Source of the DNA: Aquila chrysaetos chrysaetos
Lineage: Eukaryota > Chordata > Aves > Accipitriformes > Accipitridae
NCBI RefSeq assembly: GCF_900496995.4
Contig: NW_024470381.1
Span: forward strand, 540,670-604,669
DNA length: 64,000 nt
Reading direction: 5' to 3'
The first letter of the stretch is position 1. Each line of letters opens with the position of its first letter. Below are positions 12,155 to 25,400 of this stretch, in pieces. The translations under genes and the position numbers were made by a program. Under the pieces are notes generated by a model. That model did no database searches and was not told the DNA's origin. It saw only the letters and a program-made list of their open reading frames with translations.

Positions 12155-13431
12155 ATGGCGGCGAACCGCGTGGGGCGGCGGCAGGGGCGGGGGGGTTCCC
12201 CGGGCCGCTCCCCCGGCCGCTCCCCCGCTGTCCGGCGTCCCCAACCCCCCGCCCGCAGCCCCGGGCTCCAGCGGCGACCGGCGAGGGTCACCGTCAAGTA
12301 CAACCGGCGGGAGCTGCAGCGGCGGCTGGACACCGAGCAGTGGATCGACGGGCGGCTGGAGGAGCTCTACCGCGGGCGGGTAGGGACGGGAACGGCGACG
12401 GCACCGGCACCAGGAACGGGAGCGGGAGCGGGAACGGGACCGAGAGCAGCGCCGGGACCGAGTGTCCATCCTCCCCCCCCCCCCCGCCCCGTGCTGGACC
12501 CGGTCCCCCGTGGGAACGACGCGGAGGGACCCTGGGGGGGGGGGGGGGGGGACACGGGGACAGATGGGAGGTGACAGATGTCCCGTTATCCCGCTGGCCT
12601 CGGCAGGAGGGACACGGGGGGGGGGGGTTGGGGACACGTGGGGAGGGGTTGGCGACACACCGCGGGGGAGGGGGGTGCGTGGACTCGGGGACACCCAGGC
12701 CCCACGTGGGGAGGGGTTGGGGACAACCCCCCCCAACGCGGGGGGGGGGACACGACATGACAGGCGGGGTGGCGGGTGGTCTTGGGGACACCCAGGGGTG
12801 TCCCTGTGTCCCCCCCCCCCCCATGGCAGGAGGGGGAGATGCCGGACGAGGTGAACATCGATGACCTCCTGGAGCTGGAGACAGACGAGGAACGAGCCCA
12901 GAAGCTGCAGGTGTGGGTTTTTTTGGGGGGGGCACCCCACACGAGTTTTGAGTGGGGGAGGTCCACACATGACACCCCCCCCCCTCTCACATCCTGCCCC
13001 CCCCCTCCATCCATCCAGGGCATCCTGAGATCGTGCACTGCTGACACTGAGGTACGCACCCATGGGGTGGGGGGGGGTCATGCGTGGGGTGGTGACACGA
13101 GTGTGGGGGGGTGCATGCTGCCACCCCCCCCCCCCGCATTCTTCCAGCTCTGGCTGCTCCAACCGAGCTTTAAAAGGCAAAAGTATTCAGCTCCGGCTTC
13201 CTCTGGGGGGGCCTTTTCCTCCCCGCTTATCTCCAGAAGCAGCTTCAGGGAAGGGAGGGGGGGGGCTTAATTTTTTGGGGGGTCTCTAATTAGCCCCCCC
13301 TCCTTTTTTTTATACTCCTCCCCTCCACGCAGGACTTCATACGGGAGCTCCTCACCCAACTCAAGGGGCTACCGAAGCAACAAGTCCTCCAGCGACCCAG
13401 CCCGGAGGACCCCAACCCACCCCCCCCGTGA
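12155..13431 (+). CDS. PPP1R14A: protein phosphatase 1 regulatory inhibitor subunit 14A (CPI-17)
   Basis: This inhibitor of myosin light-chain phosphatase is active when phosphorylated by PKC or ROCK, mainly in smooth muscle. Four coding exons all join in phase 0: 12155-12379, 12830-12910, 13019-13051 and 13333-13431. They give 145 residues (human 147). The inhibitory loop and its phosphothreonine are conserved in RRPARVTVKYNRRELQRRLD, where the threonine is about residue 46 (Thr38 in human). The helical core continues WIDGRLEELYRGR, MPDEVNIDDLLELE and DFIRELLTQLKGL. The N-terminus is longer and richer in Gly/Arg/Pro than the mammalian one. A polyadenylation signal AATAAA is at 13582-13587. 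Synteny with SPINT2 supports the call. Confidence 0.94.
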
Positions 13432-13589
13432 TTCCCCCCACTCGTGACCGCGGGGTGTGGGGGATGTGGGGTCACCCACTTCCAGCACCCATAAGGGGTC
13501 GTCCCCCCCCCCCCCAGCACCCACTGTACAGTATTTAATCCCACCTACCATGTAAATCCTTTGATGCCCCCCCTCCCCCAGAATAAAAC

Positions 13590-14960
13590 CTCGCTGCGTC
13601 ACATGGGTGGGGGTAGCACGTGGCAGGGACCCCCCCAAAAATTTGGGCCCCCCCGAAAAAAAACAGGGACGCCCCTAAAAAATAGGGAGCCCCCCCAAAC
13701 AGCCACCTCCCCCCCCAAGCATTGCCCGCCTCTCTCTGCCAGCTCCATATTTAGGCATGAGCCCAGCATCGCTCCGGCCCCGGGGGGGACACAGGGGGGG
13801 ACAGACAGACAGACAGACACACCCCCCCACACACCCACACCCCCCCACACACACCCCCCCACACACACCCACACCCCCCCCCCAACCCCCCCCTCCCCGA
13901 GGCTCCTTGTCCCCAGGGTCGTCCACCCCAAAAAAACCCTTTGTGTCACTGCGGTGATGAGCTGCCCTGTTCTCATCACCGCCCCCCCCGCCAGCTGTTT
14001 ATAGAAGAATCCAGATGTTGGGAACATCTGGCCAGGAAGTGCCCCCCCCCAGCTCCGTTCCCAGAGGGAGGGCCCTGCAGGGATCCTGACCCCCGCCCCT
14101 AAAAATGGGGTGCTACCCCCCCCATGCTTGGACCCGCCAAAATCACTTTTATTGTGTGGGAATGGGCCAAAATTGGAGGGGGGAGCAGTACTGGGGGGGG
14201 GGACTGGGAATATTGGGGGGGCTGGGGGTACGGGGAGGGGTTGGGAGGCACAACCCGTACCCCAAAAGATGTTAGGGTTCCACAGCCGTGGGCGGGGTGG
14301 GGCACCCATGGAGGAGGGACCGTGAGGCCCCAGCATCCTCCCCTGGGACGGGGTGGGCATGTTGGGGTGCTGACCCCCCCGCCCCCCCCAGCCTGGGCAC
14401 CCCAAAAATGGCCAGGGCGCCCCAAGCTGAATGCAATCTGGGGGGGGGGGCTCCCTGGGGATGGGACTGGGGGTCCCTGGCAGGGGGGGGACGACCAGCC
14501 CTGGCACCCCAAACGGCACCTGCTGCAGTGGGGGGGGGGTGGGACACCCCACAACCCCCCCTGCCTGTACCCTACTGTGGGGGGGACCCCCAAAACCCCA
14601 CCTGCACCCCAAACCCCATAGACACCCCCAGATCCTATAGGTGTTCCCCCAAACCTCCCAGAAGCACCCCCAACCACCCCAGATGCCTCCCAAACCCCAC
14701 ACTTGCACCCCCAAACCTTACACTCACCCTCCAAACCCCCACCTGCACCCTGAAACCCCCCAGATGCACCCCAAACCACCCACCTGCACCCCCAAACCCC
14801 CCAGACGCACCCCAAACCCCAGGACACCAATGCTCAACCGTCAGCTCCTCAACAGGATTTGGAAGATACCCCCAAAAAAGGGAAGAAAAGGGAGAAAAAA
14901 ACCCAACCCCAAGCCCCAATTTTGGTGCAAACCCCAGGTATTTCCATCAACAACCTCGAC
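13590..14960. other. intergenic region between PPP1R14A and ZC3H4
   Basis: I found no gene. Contents are a GACA/CACACC microsatellite (about 13797-13875), a compact block with two perfect inverted repeats (13951-14031), long G or C runs, and a degenerate CCCCAAACCCC-type tandem stretch (about 14590-14830). A TTTATT at about 14146-14151 could be a minus-strand polyadenylation signal, but no exon upstream of it is recognisable. The junction matters because the flanking genes are not neighbours in human. Confidence 0.5.
13951..14031. promoter_or_regulatory. candidate regulatory block with two perfect inverted repeats
   Basis: Arm GCGGTGATGAG (13951-13961) pairs exactly with CTCATCACCGC (13972-13982) across a 10-base loop. 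Arm CCAGATGTT (14011-14019) pairs exactly with AACATCTGG (14023-14031) across GGG. Between them is CTGTTTATAG, close to an MEF2 or TATA-like site, and a CArG-like CCATATTTAGG lies about 200 bp upstream. The sequence complexity is much higher than in the surrounding homopolymers. Function is unknown; a smooth-muscle control element for PPP1R14A is one guess. Confidence 0.3.
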
Positions 14961-16473
14961 TCTGAAACAATTATTTACACATTTATTACAATCGCTCTTC
15001 TTCGAAACCTCTGGCAGGTGGAAAAAAAAAAAATCCCCCCCCAACTGGCTTCGATAGCTGTTTTTTGGGGGGTTTTTTGTGTGTTTTTTTGTTTTTTTTA
15101 AATCCCTATAAAATAAAATAATAATAAATCATTTTACAAAAAGTTCAGGTTCTTGCCCCGCTCAAAGCAACCCCCAGCCGCTCGAAACACCGAGAAAATA
15201 TTTCAGGGAGCAACGGGTTGAGAAAAACCCATCGTAAATTTGATAGGAGTGATAAAAAAAACCCCCAAGTTTATTGCTGAAAAAAAATAAGCGTTTTGGG
15301 GGTTTTTCATGGGCTGGCGGAGCCGGACGGTGCTTACCTCAGCGCCGGCTGCTCAAAAATGGATTCCCCCCCCCCCCCAAAAAAAACCCCCGTGGCAGTG
15401 GGTTTTCTGTGCAGTTGGGTTTTTTTCTCCTCCAGTTGCATCAACGGTGATTTTCCAGCCGGGAATTGGGTTTTAGCTCCTTTTTCTGATCCCATCCCGC
15501 GGCAGGAAGGACGATTTTCTCTCCACGATGGGAAAAAAAAGGCACCGAGAGCTTCTGAGCGCAGACCTGCCTTTTTTTTGGGGGGGGGGGGAAGCCCCTT
15601 TTCTGGATGCAAACTACGTATGAGCAAAATAATTTGAGATTAATAATTTAATTGCAATAATACAACCTTTTTCCTTCTCGTTTTTGGTTTGTTTTTTTTT
15701 TTTTTTTTTGGTAGCCTGCGGAACTTTTGGGGGCTGTAAATATTTTGTCACCTTCTCGGGGATTCGAAGTGCCCCAGTTGTCTTGAAAACCTCCAAGAAA
15801 CGGCATAAAAATATTTACTTCCGAAAAAAAAAAATAAACCCAAAGAAACAGGAAACGCCCCCCCCCACAATTACAGAAGCAATTTCACATGGGTATTTTT
15901 GGGTTTTTTTTTGTGGATTTTTCATGGTTACTCCCATTCACCACAGCAGGATTTTAGAAAAAGACTATAATACAAAGATTTTTAGTTAATTCTGCTGTAA
16001 AAATGAACCCCGCAACCCATCGGTGCGGCTTTTTAAAGCAAGAAATTAAAGAATTGCGGTAATTTTTCCTCCCTGAGCAGAGCCGGAGAAGTCAGGTTTG
16101 AAACGCCATGTTTCTTTTTCCCCCCCTCCCCGGATGATTTCGATCAGGGGGTTTCTTTGGGGGGGGGAAGCGCCAAAATAAAGAAAATGCTGGTTGTTAT
16201 CGCAGAGGGAGACGTTGATTCTTCTTTTAAAACGTGGCTTGGGGAAACTCTCTTTAGTTACAGCAGAAACCAGGATTTATATACACGTTATATGGCTAAA
16301 GTGAGCTCTAATGGAATTAAAAAGAAAAAATAAACAAAACAAAAAACCAACACCCCCCCCCCCCCATTAAATCAAATTACCAACGCTGCGCTGCTAATTT
16401 GATGCATGGAGCAGAGTCAGGGTTTGGTTTTGTTGGGGTTTTTTTTTGTGTTTGGTTTTTTTTTTTTTTAATA
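14961..16473 (-). other. ZC3H4: probable ZC3H4 3' untranslated region
   Basis: This interval follows the ZC3H4 stop codon on the minus strand and ends near a polyadenylation signal (TTTATT on the plus strand at 14982-14987, that is AATAAA on minus). It is more AT-rich than the flanking intergenic DNA and contains several A/T runs. Other AATAAA-like words occur inside it, so shorter 3' ends are possible. Confidence 0.55.
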
Positions 16474-19400
16474 CTACTGGCAGAAAGGAGAAGCCGTGGG
16501 ATCGAAACCCTTAAAAACATCTTTAAGGGAAGCGGCATCTTGCTGCTCGCCGTCCTGTGCCGGGCTGTTCCCCGCAAACGGGCTTCCCGATCCGGATTTG
16601 GCGCTTTGTTTGACCATGCCATAAACGGAGGGGACCGGGAGGTTGTGGACCCCGGGTTGGGGGGTTGTTTCTTGGGCAGGGGGGGCGGCGGCGGCTTTGG
16701 GACGAGGCCGGTTATAGCTGTTGTACCTGTCCGTAGCGGATTCGGCGCTCGCCTTCTCCGATTCGGGTTGATCTAACGCTGATCGCCGAACGAAAAGGGG
16801 TTCCTTGGTTTTACTGGTGGTTTTGCTGGAATCTGAGGATTTGGAGGATGAATTACCTTCGTTAGGAGACTCGGAAGCTTTGCTGCCTGAGCTCGGAGTC
16901 CTGGGATCATACAAGCTGATGGCACTCAGCACACTGCTCTGCCCGCTGCCTTTGCTCAGCCCGCCAGCCGTCAGCAGCCGAGGGTCGTAGGGAGCGATGG
17001 CTGGGGCGGCATCGCCGGTGGATGCTGGCTCTGCCGTTTTAGGGGGTCTAGAAACCCCCGTTTCCGCAGATTTTTGTAACCGGGGATCAGCGGGGGCTTT
17101 CCGCATCCGAGGGTCACTGGGTTTGTCGCTCTGGCTGGAAGACGGGCTGCCGGCCGCATTCACAGTCTTTAATATCCTCGACAGGAGCTCAAAATCAGGG
17201 AGACCGGTGACCGAAGAGGAACCGGCGTCCCCCAGCGCCGTTCCCCCTCTCTGCCTGGGATCGGAAAGACCCGTTTGGGATCTGTTAAGACGCGGATCAA
17301 GGGTAGGCATGGATTGAAGGGCAGCCGGGACGGGAATAAACTCTTGCTTTGGGATCAGTAGAGGAATCAGATCCTCTGGGCTCCACAGGATCATCCGGGC
17401 AAAGTTGGGTTTGTTGAGGACAACGTCTTTCTTGATGTGACTGAACTGCTGCAGCTGGGAGCGGGGATCCCGCAGGGAATGGCCCGGGAGAGCATCTAAG
17501 GGGATGTTGACTGGTTTATCCCGTAGAGCCCTTTCCCCTTCCTCCTCGTCGGGGAGCAGGGGGGGGTTTCTGACCGCTGATGACGCTGGAATGAGGAGCT
17601 TCTGGTTTGGGGGCGGAGGAGGGAATGTGTCGCATGAGCCTGGGGTCGGTGGGTCCTGAATCGCCGGGGAGAGATGGGATGGAAAGGTCCACGTTTCGGG
17701 AAAGCCTGGGATCCCGTAAACGCGGATCAGCAGGACGACCGCTCCCTCCTGCTTGGGCTTTTTGCAGGCGAGGGTCACTCACACCGGAGGGTGGCCCGAT
17801 TTCTCCGTGGGAGGGTTGGGCATGAGGTCTGCTGGAGCTTTGTTGCCTTAGGGTTTTCAATATGGAGGTGACGCTACTTCCACCGTCATCTTCATCACTG
17901 GAATACCAGTTACCGGTATCACCTGGGAGGAAGGAGAAGAGAAAGCAGCTGATAAAAGGCAATTAAAGCACGGTCAAGCCGCAATGCCGACGAGGTCCCC
18001 CAAAACGCATTCCTCCCTCTCCCCTCTCAACTCAACGCTGCTCAAATTCCCAACCGTCCCTGGGTTTTGCCGAAACTGGGGACCACGTGCGACAGCCTCG
18101 GCCTCCCTGGTCTTGTTTTCACACCCCAAATTACTGGTGAGCCGTAAGCATCCCTCTCTTCCTCTTCCTCCTGTCTGCAGCAGGCTCTAATTTCACCACA
18201 ATTTAAGCCAGCAACCCTATCTCGTTCACCTTCTGGCCAGCTGTTCCCATTTTTTTGGCAGACCCGCTCCTCTTCCTTCACCAGCGACATGCTCTTTCGA
18301 CGCTGGGGATTTTCTTTGAGGCATTCAGCACCCCTTGTTCCCTAAAGAATTCCTCTCTGACACCCCCATTTCTCCGATGGCCCTCTCTTTTTCAGAGATC
18401 ACACCTCCAAGTGGGTAGAAGCCGAAGCAGATTCAAGTTATCCCCCCCCCCAACACACGCGGCTTTGAATGGAAAATGTTGTATTTTGCCACTTGCCTTC
18501 CTCATTTTCACGTTCCTGCTTATTGCTTTCAGCTAGTCTCCGAGCTCTCTCCTCTTCCTCTTGCTGCTTCTGCTGGATTCTCAAGTAAAGTGCTCTTTGC
18601 GCCGACGGCATGAAATCGGGGATGCTGCCCGGCGGTTTTGGTAAGCCAGGCGGGCCTCCTTCGCACAAGGCATCATGATCCAAGGACGGATCAGGGAACA
18701 TGTGCTCTCCCGGAGGCCCTTCCATATCCTCGTAACTGCTGTAGTCTTCTGCCGAGGAAAGATCATCACGTGTTAAAAAGAAAATCTCAAAGCTGCGAAA
18801 AACAACCCAATTTTTCCCCCTCTTGGCCTGTTGCTGTGCTTGGGCATCTCGGGAACAACCTGTCTCCGAGCTGGCATGTCCAGCAAAGCACCTAAGAGCC
18901 GATCCCGGCAGATCCTTGGGACGTACCTGGGTCTCCCATCATGCCGTGATCCATCTCCAGACCTTCTTGCTGCTGGTAGAAATTATCATAGAAACCTTGC
19001 GCCGGTGGGACGGGTGGCATCATGCCAGAGTGGGGGGAATCATCTGGTCCGTAGGGCATCATAGGGGGTCCAGGACCCATCGGAGGGCCGGGATTCATTC
19101 CCGGGCCCATTGGCATGTCCAGGTGCATATCTGGGTGCATGTCGGGAGGCATGTCGGGGTGCATGGGTCCAGGCATTGGTCCTGGGGGTCCTCCTGGCCC
19201 GGGGAACCTTGGGGGAGGTGGACCTGGGTGCCTGAAAGAGAAAACAGAAGAAAATCTGCTTTAACACACGCTCTCCGCTTCTGAAGGGACGGACCCAGGG
19301 CTCTGTGAGCCAAAAATGCGACCCCAAAATGGAGAGAAACCTCTTTTCTATGCGTTCACGCCCACCGTCAGCGGCTGCATCAGGGCGTTAGGGCAGATCT

Positions 19401-22400
19401 CCTTGTTTGACACAAAAATCTGCCATCCCCGTCCCTCTCCCCGCTACCTGGAGATGGTGAGACTCACCTGACACCCAGCTTCTCTGCCAGCTGCCCAGTC
19501 GGCCGCACAACGATCTCAAACAGCGAGGGGATCTTCTTGTACATGTCCTGTTGTTGCAGCAGCTGCTGCGGTGACAGAGGCTCGTGCATCGGTGGCGGCA
19601 TCTGCGGCCCCAGCGGTGGAAGCGGTGGCGGCAGAGGGGGAGGAGGGCCTCCGGGGATGGGTCTCCCGTTTGGAGACGTTGGAGCCGGTGGTCCAGGAGG
19701 GCGAGGGGGTGTGGGCAGCAAGCCGACCCCAGGGGGTGGTTTGGGGAGGGGATTGATGCCCTGTTTCTTTAGCTCTTCAACTTCTTTCTCATCCTCTGCA
19801 CCTGCTTCTGCATCATCCGCCAGCATCTGAGAAAAAAAAGGAGTTAAGAGCAGATCCACGGAGCTGCCTGGCTGACCAACACGTTCCAGAAAACCTCTCC
19901 CTCCCTTTCCACCTCCAGGATCTACTTCCACGGAAGAAAAAGAGAGGGCAAACCTGCGTTAACACCCCTCTGTACCTTGTCCAGAAGCTCCTGCGTCTCC
20001 TCTGTGAGCGGATCATGAGAAAACATGCAGTCATCTTCATTGATACAGTTGCCTGTGGTGTGGAACAGCTTGCAAGGGAAATCTCATATCATTTATTAAG
20101 GAGAATAAACCCCAACAGGGAGTTACTCCTACAGCCAGAGAGGCTATAGATGCTTTTCACTTTGAAATGTGGCTCTCAACGTGTAGGATTTTCACGGTCA
20201 CAACACTGAAATTAAACTACCGTCACCAGAAACACCCTGCTTTCCTTTCTGCCCGGTTTTCCTGTAGGCGCAACGGCCACAAACCTTGTTTCTTCAACAG
20301 GAAAGGTGAGGCTAAGAAGGAACCGGGATGGCTCTCTGCGGCCCTGGTCGTTCAGCCTGTCAGCGGAGGATGTGTTACCCAGGAATGGCCTTTTTTTCCC
20401 CCCCTGACCCCCCCACATGCATCTATGCAGAGTAAACGAGACTAATTTAAGGCTGGCTTAATGACACAGTCAAAACCAAAAGGATATCATGCATGTAAGG
20501 GCAGTTTTCAGCCCTGGCGCAGTAGCCGGTGATGTAGAACTTGCACAGTTCCCGTTTCTTTGGTAGTTCAATGTCATGACTGAAATTGCAGTGGTCACCC
20601 TGTTCAGAAACAACACGACAGTGTGTTAGCAGGTGAGAGCGCGAACGCATTTGTCAGCAGCCCAAAACACACCTAGGATGGACAGGGAGATGTGTGCTCT
20701 TTATAAAACGCTCTTTGTAGGCATGAATCACTCCCTGAAATTGGTTAAAACCTGGACCTGATGCTCCAGTGACAGTTCCGCATGTGTATAAAGAGATCTA
20801 CACAAATATTCTTGAATTATTCCCTTACCCAGGTACATCTGCCTTCCACAAAGTATTTGCAGATCACTTTCCCTTTCTTATCTGACTGCTGGTGGGGTTT
20901 GTCGTGGTCGTTCCGCCGGTAATTTCCACCACCTCCTCCATCCTGTTGGAAGCACATTATGTTAGTTGACAAAGAATTTGAAATACAAAGCAACGGATCA
21001 CATGAGAGAAATTAAAACTTCCTACGCAGCCATCTCCGAGAGGGAACAAGACTGAGATTTGGGATGAAAAAGGGAGGTAGATGAATGCGCTGAGCCTAGC
21101 AGGCTCCTGAGCACGGCTTGAGGAACCTGTCAGTGGATCAGAATCCAAAACATCCATCTCTTTCAGAGATGGGACAACTTTTGTGGATCCTGGGAAAGAC
21201 CCGTTTGGTTTTTGCGCTCCTGCGAAGGCTTTCTTTGAAACCTGACTGGATTTACAGAGGGGGATGGGGGAAAGGGGCAAATCCAGCACTGCAGCAAGCC
21301 ATTAGAAAACAAAGAACTACTTACTCCCATGTCCTCATCATAGTAATCGTCATCTTCATTCATTCCACCACCTTTCCCCATTCCACTTCTGTTTCCACCT
21401 CTGCCTCGTCCTCTGCCCATTCCTTTATTTCCTCTTCCTCTGGGGCCACGACCACGTCCTCGGTTTAAACCTGAAACAAGCCCCCTCATTTCTAATTTCT
21501 CTCCTTCCGTAAAATGTGTGAGAGAGCAGAAAGTGGGGACCGTCCCAGCACAGCTCGTTATCCCACTCACCCCGTCCACGATTCTCCTTACTCCTGCGGT
21601 ACTGATTCAGCTCTTTCGAGTAGTCGTCGTACTCGTCATCACCCATGGGCACCTCGTTATCGCAGTACTGCAAATGAGAAAGATCGGTGCTTTTAGTGAG
21701 CGGGGATGAAGCGCAGCCCATTCCCCCTCAAACACAGGCGTCCTGATCGTGAAAAAGAATATTCTCACACCTCCGTGGTTCCCCGGGAGCAGGTCAGAGA
21801 CTCGGGCACTTACTTCCATCTCTTCTTCATACATTTCCTCCTCTTCCTCGGGGTGGTCACTTCTGCCTCGCCCTCGGTTCCCTCGGCCCATGCCTCGGCC
21901 TCCTCTCATCCCCCCTCTGCCACCTCGCCCTCTGTACCCTCTGCCTCGGCCACGGCCACCTGGTGAAGCAAAGGGATGGGGTCAGCTTTGTGCTGCGTTT
22001 CACCCCTCAGGTACCTTAAAACAGCACAAGAATATCCCAGACAAGGAAAAATAAATAATAACCTTTCAGTATGGGATTACCAGCGCCTTAAAAACTTGTT
22101 TCTAAGTGAATCAGTTTTTAATATTCTAAAAGAATGGATTTTTAAGAAGCCAAATGATAACCTCCTTTAAAAAAAAACAATGCCGTGTGACCACATCAGC
22201 TGCTGCACAGGTATGTTAGACTGGTAACGTAAATCTGTGTACTCCAGATGTGATGACATCAGACTCATTACGCTATCGATCGACTTTGTTTTCCTTTCAA
22301 ATAAAGGTTTTGTTTTATTTTATCCACTACGTGCTTTTAAAACGATCTATGCTAGCAAGAAAAATGCTTATTTAAAACATTAAATTATCCACAGGGATCT

Positions 22401-25400
22401 GAACTTTTGCCTCGGAGTGAAAAACAGGAAAAAACACTTTCCCCTGTCGCAAACTAACACCAAAGAGTGGTTTAGGCCATTGCAGCTGGCTCTCTGCAGG
22501 AAGGGCTTCACGCAGGCAGGGCAGTTCACCTTCATGAAGCTTCTTGCATGCGTCGAGCCTTATTTGGCCGCAGATCAGCTAAATGAGCTGCAGGTAATGA
22601 GTGTCAAAGATATGGCGATAAAAGGAATGCTTAGACGTACCTCGCCCCCGGTGAGAGCCTTCCTTCGCTCTCCGGTATTGATTCAGCTCTTTCGCAAAGT
22701 CATCATAATCTTCCTTCCCTATATCTTCATCCTCTTCCCCCTCGTACTGACCGTACTCCTCATTCTCGTAGTCCTCATACATGCCGTAATTCTTGCTCTC
22801 CATTTTAGAGTAGCTCTTCTTTTGCATGGGAGCACTGTGAGAGGACGGATACTGCTGGTGGGACTTTGGGAAAGGAAGAGGTGTTAGTGATGAAGGAAAG
22901 GAATGTATCAAGCCTAATATAATGACTTAATTTTAAAAAATCATTTAAAAAAAACCCCTAAATAACAGCTAGGTGAAAAATAAACAGGCTAAAGGACCAG
23001 AGCCAAAGTGTGTGGCCCATAGATGGAGCTAGACGGGCACCGGCACTCAAAGCTTGCAGCGGCTCTGAACTGGAGAGCAGCTTCCCCTTCTCTGTCTGCC
23101 AGCAGGTACTTACGGAAGAGTAGGGAGGGCTGTATTCCCTGTATTTTCTGTGTCCCTTTTCACCAGGACTGAAGTCCGAGTCCTCACTGTAATCAGAGAA
23201 GTCATCACTGGAAGAAGCATGGCGCTGCAAGGCAAGGAAAACACGCGGTGCCATTTTATTACAGGCCAGCTCTTGACTCTAACACTGCTGCCAGGCCTCT
23301 GGCCTTTCTATGCAACACAACTAAGTCTCCCTTTGCCTTCTTTTTTTTTAGGAAACTCGTATTTTGCTTAACAAAATCTTCAGCGTTCACTGAATTACAA
23401 ACCGGAAGCCTGTTAGCAGGTTACCTAACGAAGGCAAACACGATATGCCTTCTGCGCTCCAGAAATTCCTGGAACTTAAGTAACAAACATCATTGATTTT
23501 GCAAATCCGGCAGTCTGAAATCCCCTTTGAGGTAAGAAAGCTCACAAATTCCCTAAATAAAAACCTGTTTTCTTCCCGCTCTGCGTCCTCAGATGGACAA
23601 GAGAGCACTGTAGCATTTTTATCCTACCTGCAGACCTTGGTGCCCCACTGCTGTGCTTGCTAGTCCTCAGGGGAGGAAGGCTTTAAGGAGCTGAACCCCA
23701 AGAAATCCTGCGAGCGCTCCCACCTCGCAATTATCGTTAGGGGAAGAGCCTCAAACTACCTGTAATAATGTTAGAGGAGGAATTCCCTGGAGACACCTGA
23801 TGGCAGAGGAAGGCAGACCGGAGCTGGGATCCTGGAGGACCCGGGAGGCAAAAGCAGCACGTGGCTCACCTTGTGTTTGGATTTCCTTTTCTTCTTGGAT
23901 CTCCTCTTTTCTTTCTCTCTCTCTTTCCGACGCTTGCGCTTCATCCGTCGATGGGCTTTCTCATCATCTGAATCGCTGTGATGCTTCTCTCCTTTCTCCT
24001 TCCGACCTCTTTCATGAGATTCAGAGGGATCCTGAGCCTCCTCTCCTCCGTCGTCCTCCAGCTCCCCTTCTTCCAGTTCTCCATCCTCCCTGTAAAGCAG
24101 ACAGGCATGTTTAATTCCCCTTATTCAAAGGAAGAAAATAAAACCTGCTTACTCTGCTCACCAGCCAGCCAGGCACTTGGCTCCCAAAGTGCTCACAAAT
24201 TCCTAGTTACTGCGGTTTTAAATATCTGACTGCAAATACCGATTCTGTTCATCTCTGCTCAAGCTCTCGCTCAGTCTGGAGTTAAACATGGCAAAGAAGC
24301 ATCTCGCAAACAACAAACCGAAGCCACAACATTATGGCACTCAACTTTCATATGAAATTACTGCAAATGAACTCCAAGAATGGGAATTGGTGCTTTAATA
24401 AAACACTCAGTCCACTCCAAGAACTGAAATTGGTGTTTTAATAAAACAAGCAGTCCTCTAGAAGACAAGAATAAGTAAATATCACGTTGGTTTGCCAAAT
24501 CTAGAGATGTGTGCCCAGTTATTTCCACTTTCTCATGCTACCATTCACCCACAACTGTGGTTAGCGGAGGTGATAAAGCAAATCTGAAACTTCCTCAAGA
24601 GGATTCCCCAAGCCCCACTCAATTAAATTCAATTAAAAATTACTCAGATACGGGTTACGAGAAACTTTTTACAACCTCGTAACAGATTAAATGTGTAATA
24701 CGGCATGAGTTCAATCAGCTCCCTTGTGTTAATTCCTTCTCTCCCAACAGGTCCCAAGTTTGCCACTGCAGGATTTAAAACGAGAGTGGGGTCTCCTCCT
24801 CCCTTTCCACTTAAGGTAAGCTATAATTAAACACATAAATGCCGGCTTGTTTATATATGTCACGGTCGTTCACAAACAACAATTTAGGAGCGTATAGGAG
24901 GTGGATCTTTGACACGCATCCCTCTGGTTGGGGTTTTTTTTTAGGCTATGGAAAGACTGACTTCTTTGGCTGCTATAAACTCCCCTCTTTAGCACCACAA
25001 TGGGAATGGCATCTGCAGCAGCATGCCGTGCCATGCCTGTGCTGTGCCGCCGGCTGCGGAAAAGGCAGCTCGGCTAGAAGAAGGAGCTGCCGCTGCTCAG
25101 TAGCTCTCAGGGAAGTCTGGAAGCTGAGATGGGGTTTATGAACGGCACACAGGAGCCTCTCGGAAAAAGCTCCACTGCATAAATGAGCTGACCTGTTGAT
25201 AACCTCAGGTTACATTAAAAAAAAAAAAAAACAACCACCAAGAAAAACTGAATTATTTCCCCAAACACATTAAAAAACCTATGAAAACCAACATTAACAA
25301 TCCCCGGGAAGCATCCTGGGGATGTTTCGGCATGGTGGAAAGCAAACACTTGGATCCAGCCGCCCGGTCCGACTCTGATGCAAAGCTCCCCTCTTGTTTT

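Noticed and set aside
12008-13180. 390-codon minus-strand frame over PPP1R14A
   Set aside because: Proline/glycine-rich product of C/G runs that ignores the clear splice sites and coding exons on the plus strand.
14590-14830. Telomere-like CCCCAAACCCC repeats
   Set aside because: The units are irregular and differ from the vertebrate TTAGGG telomere; treated as a degenerate minisatellite.
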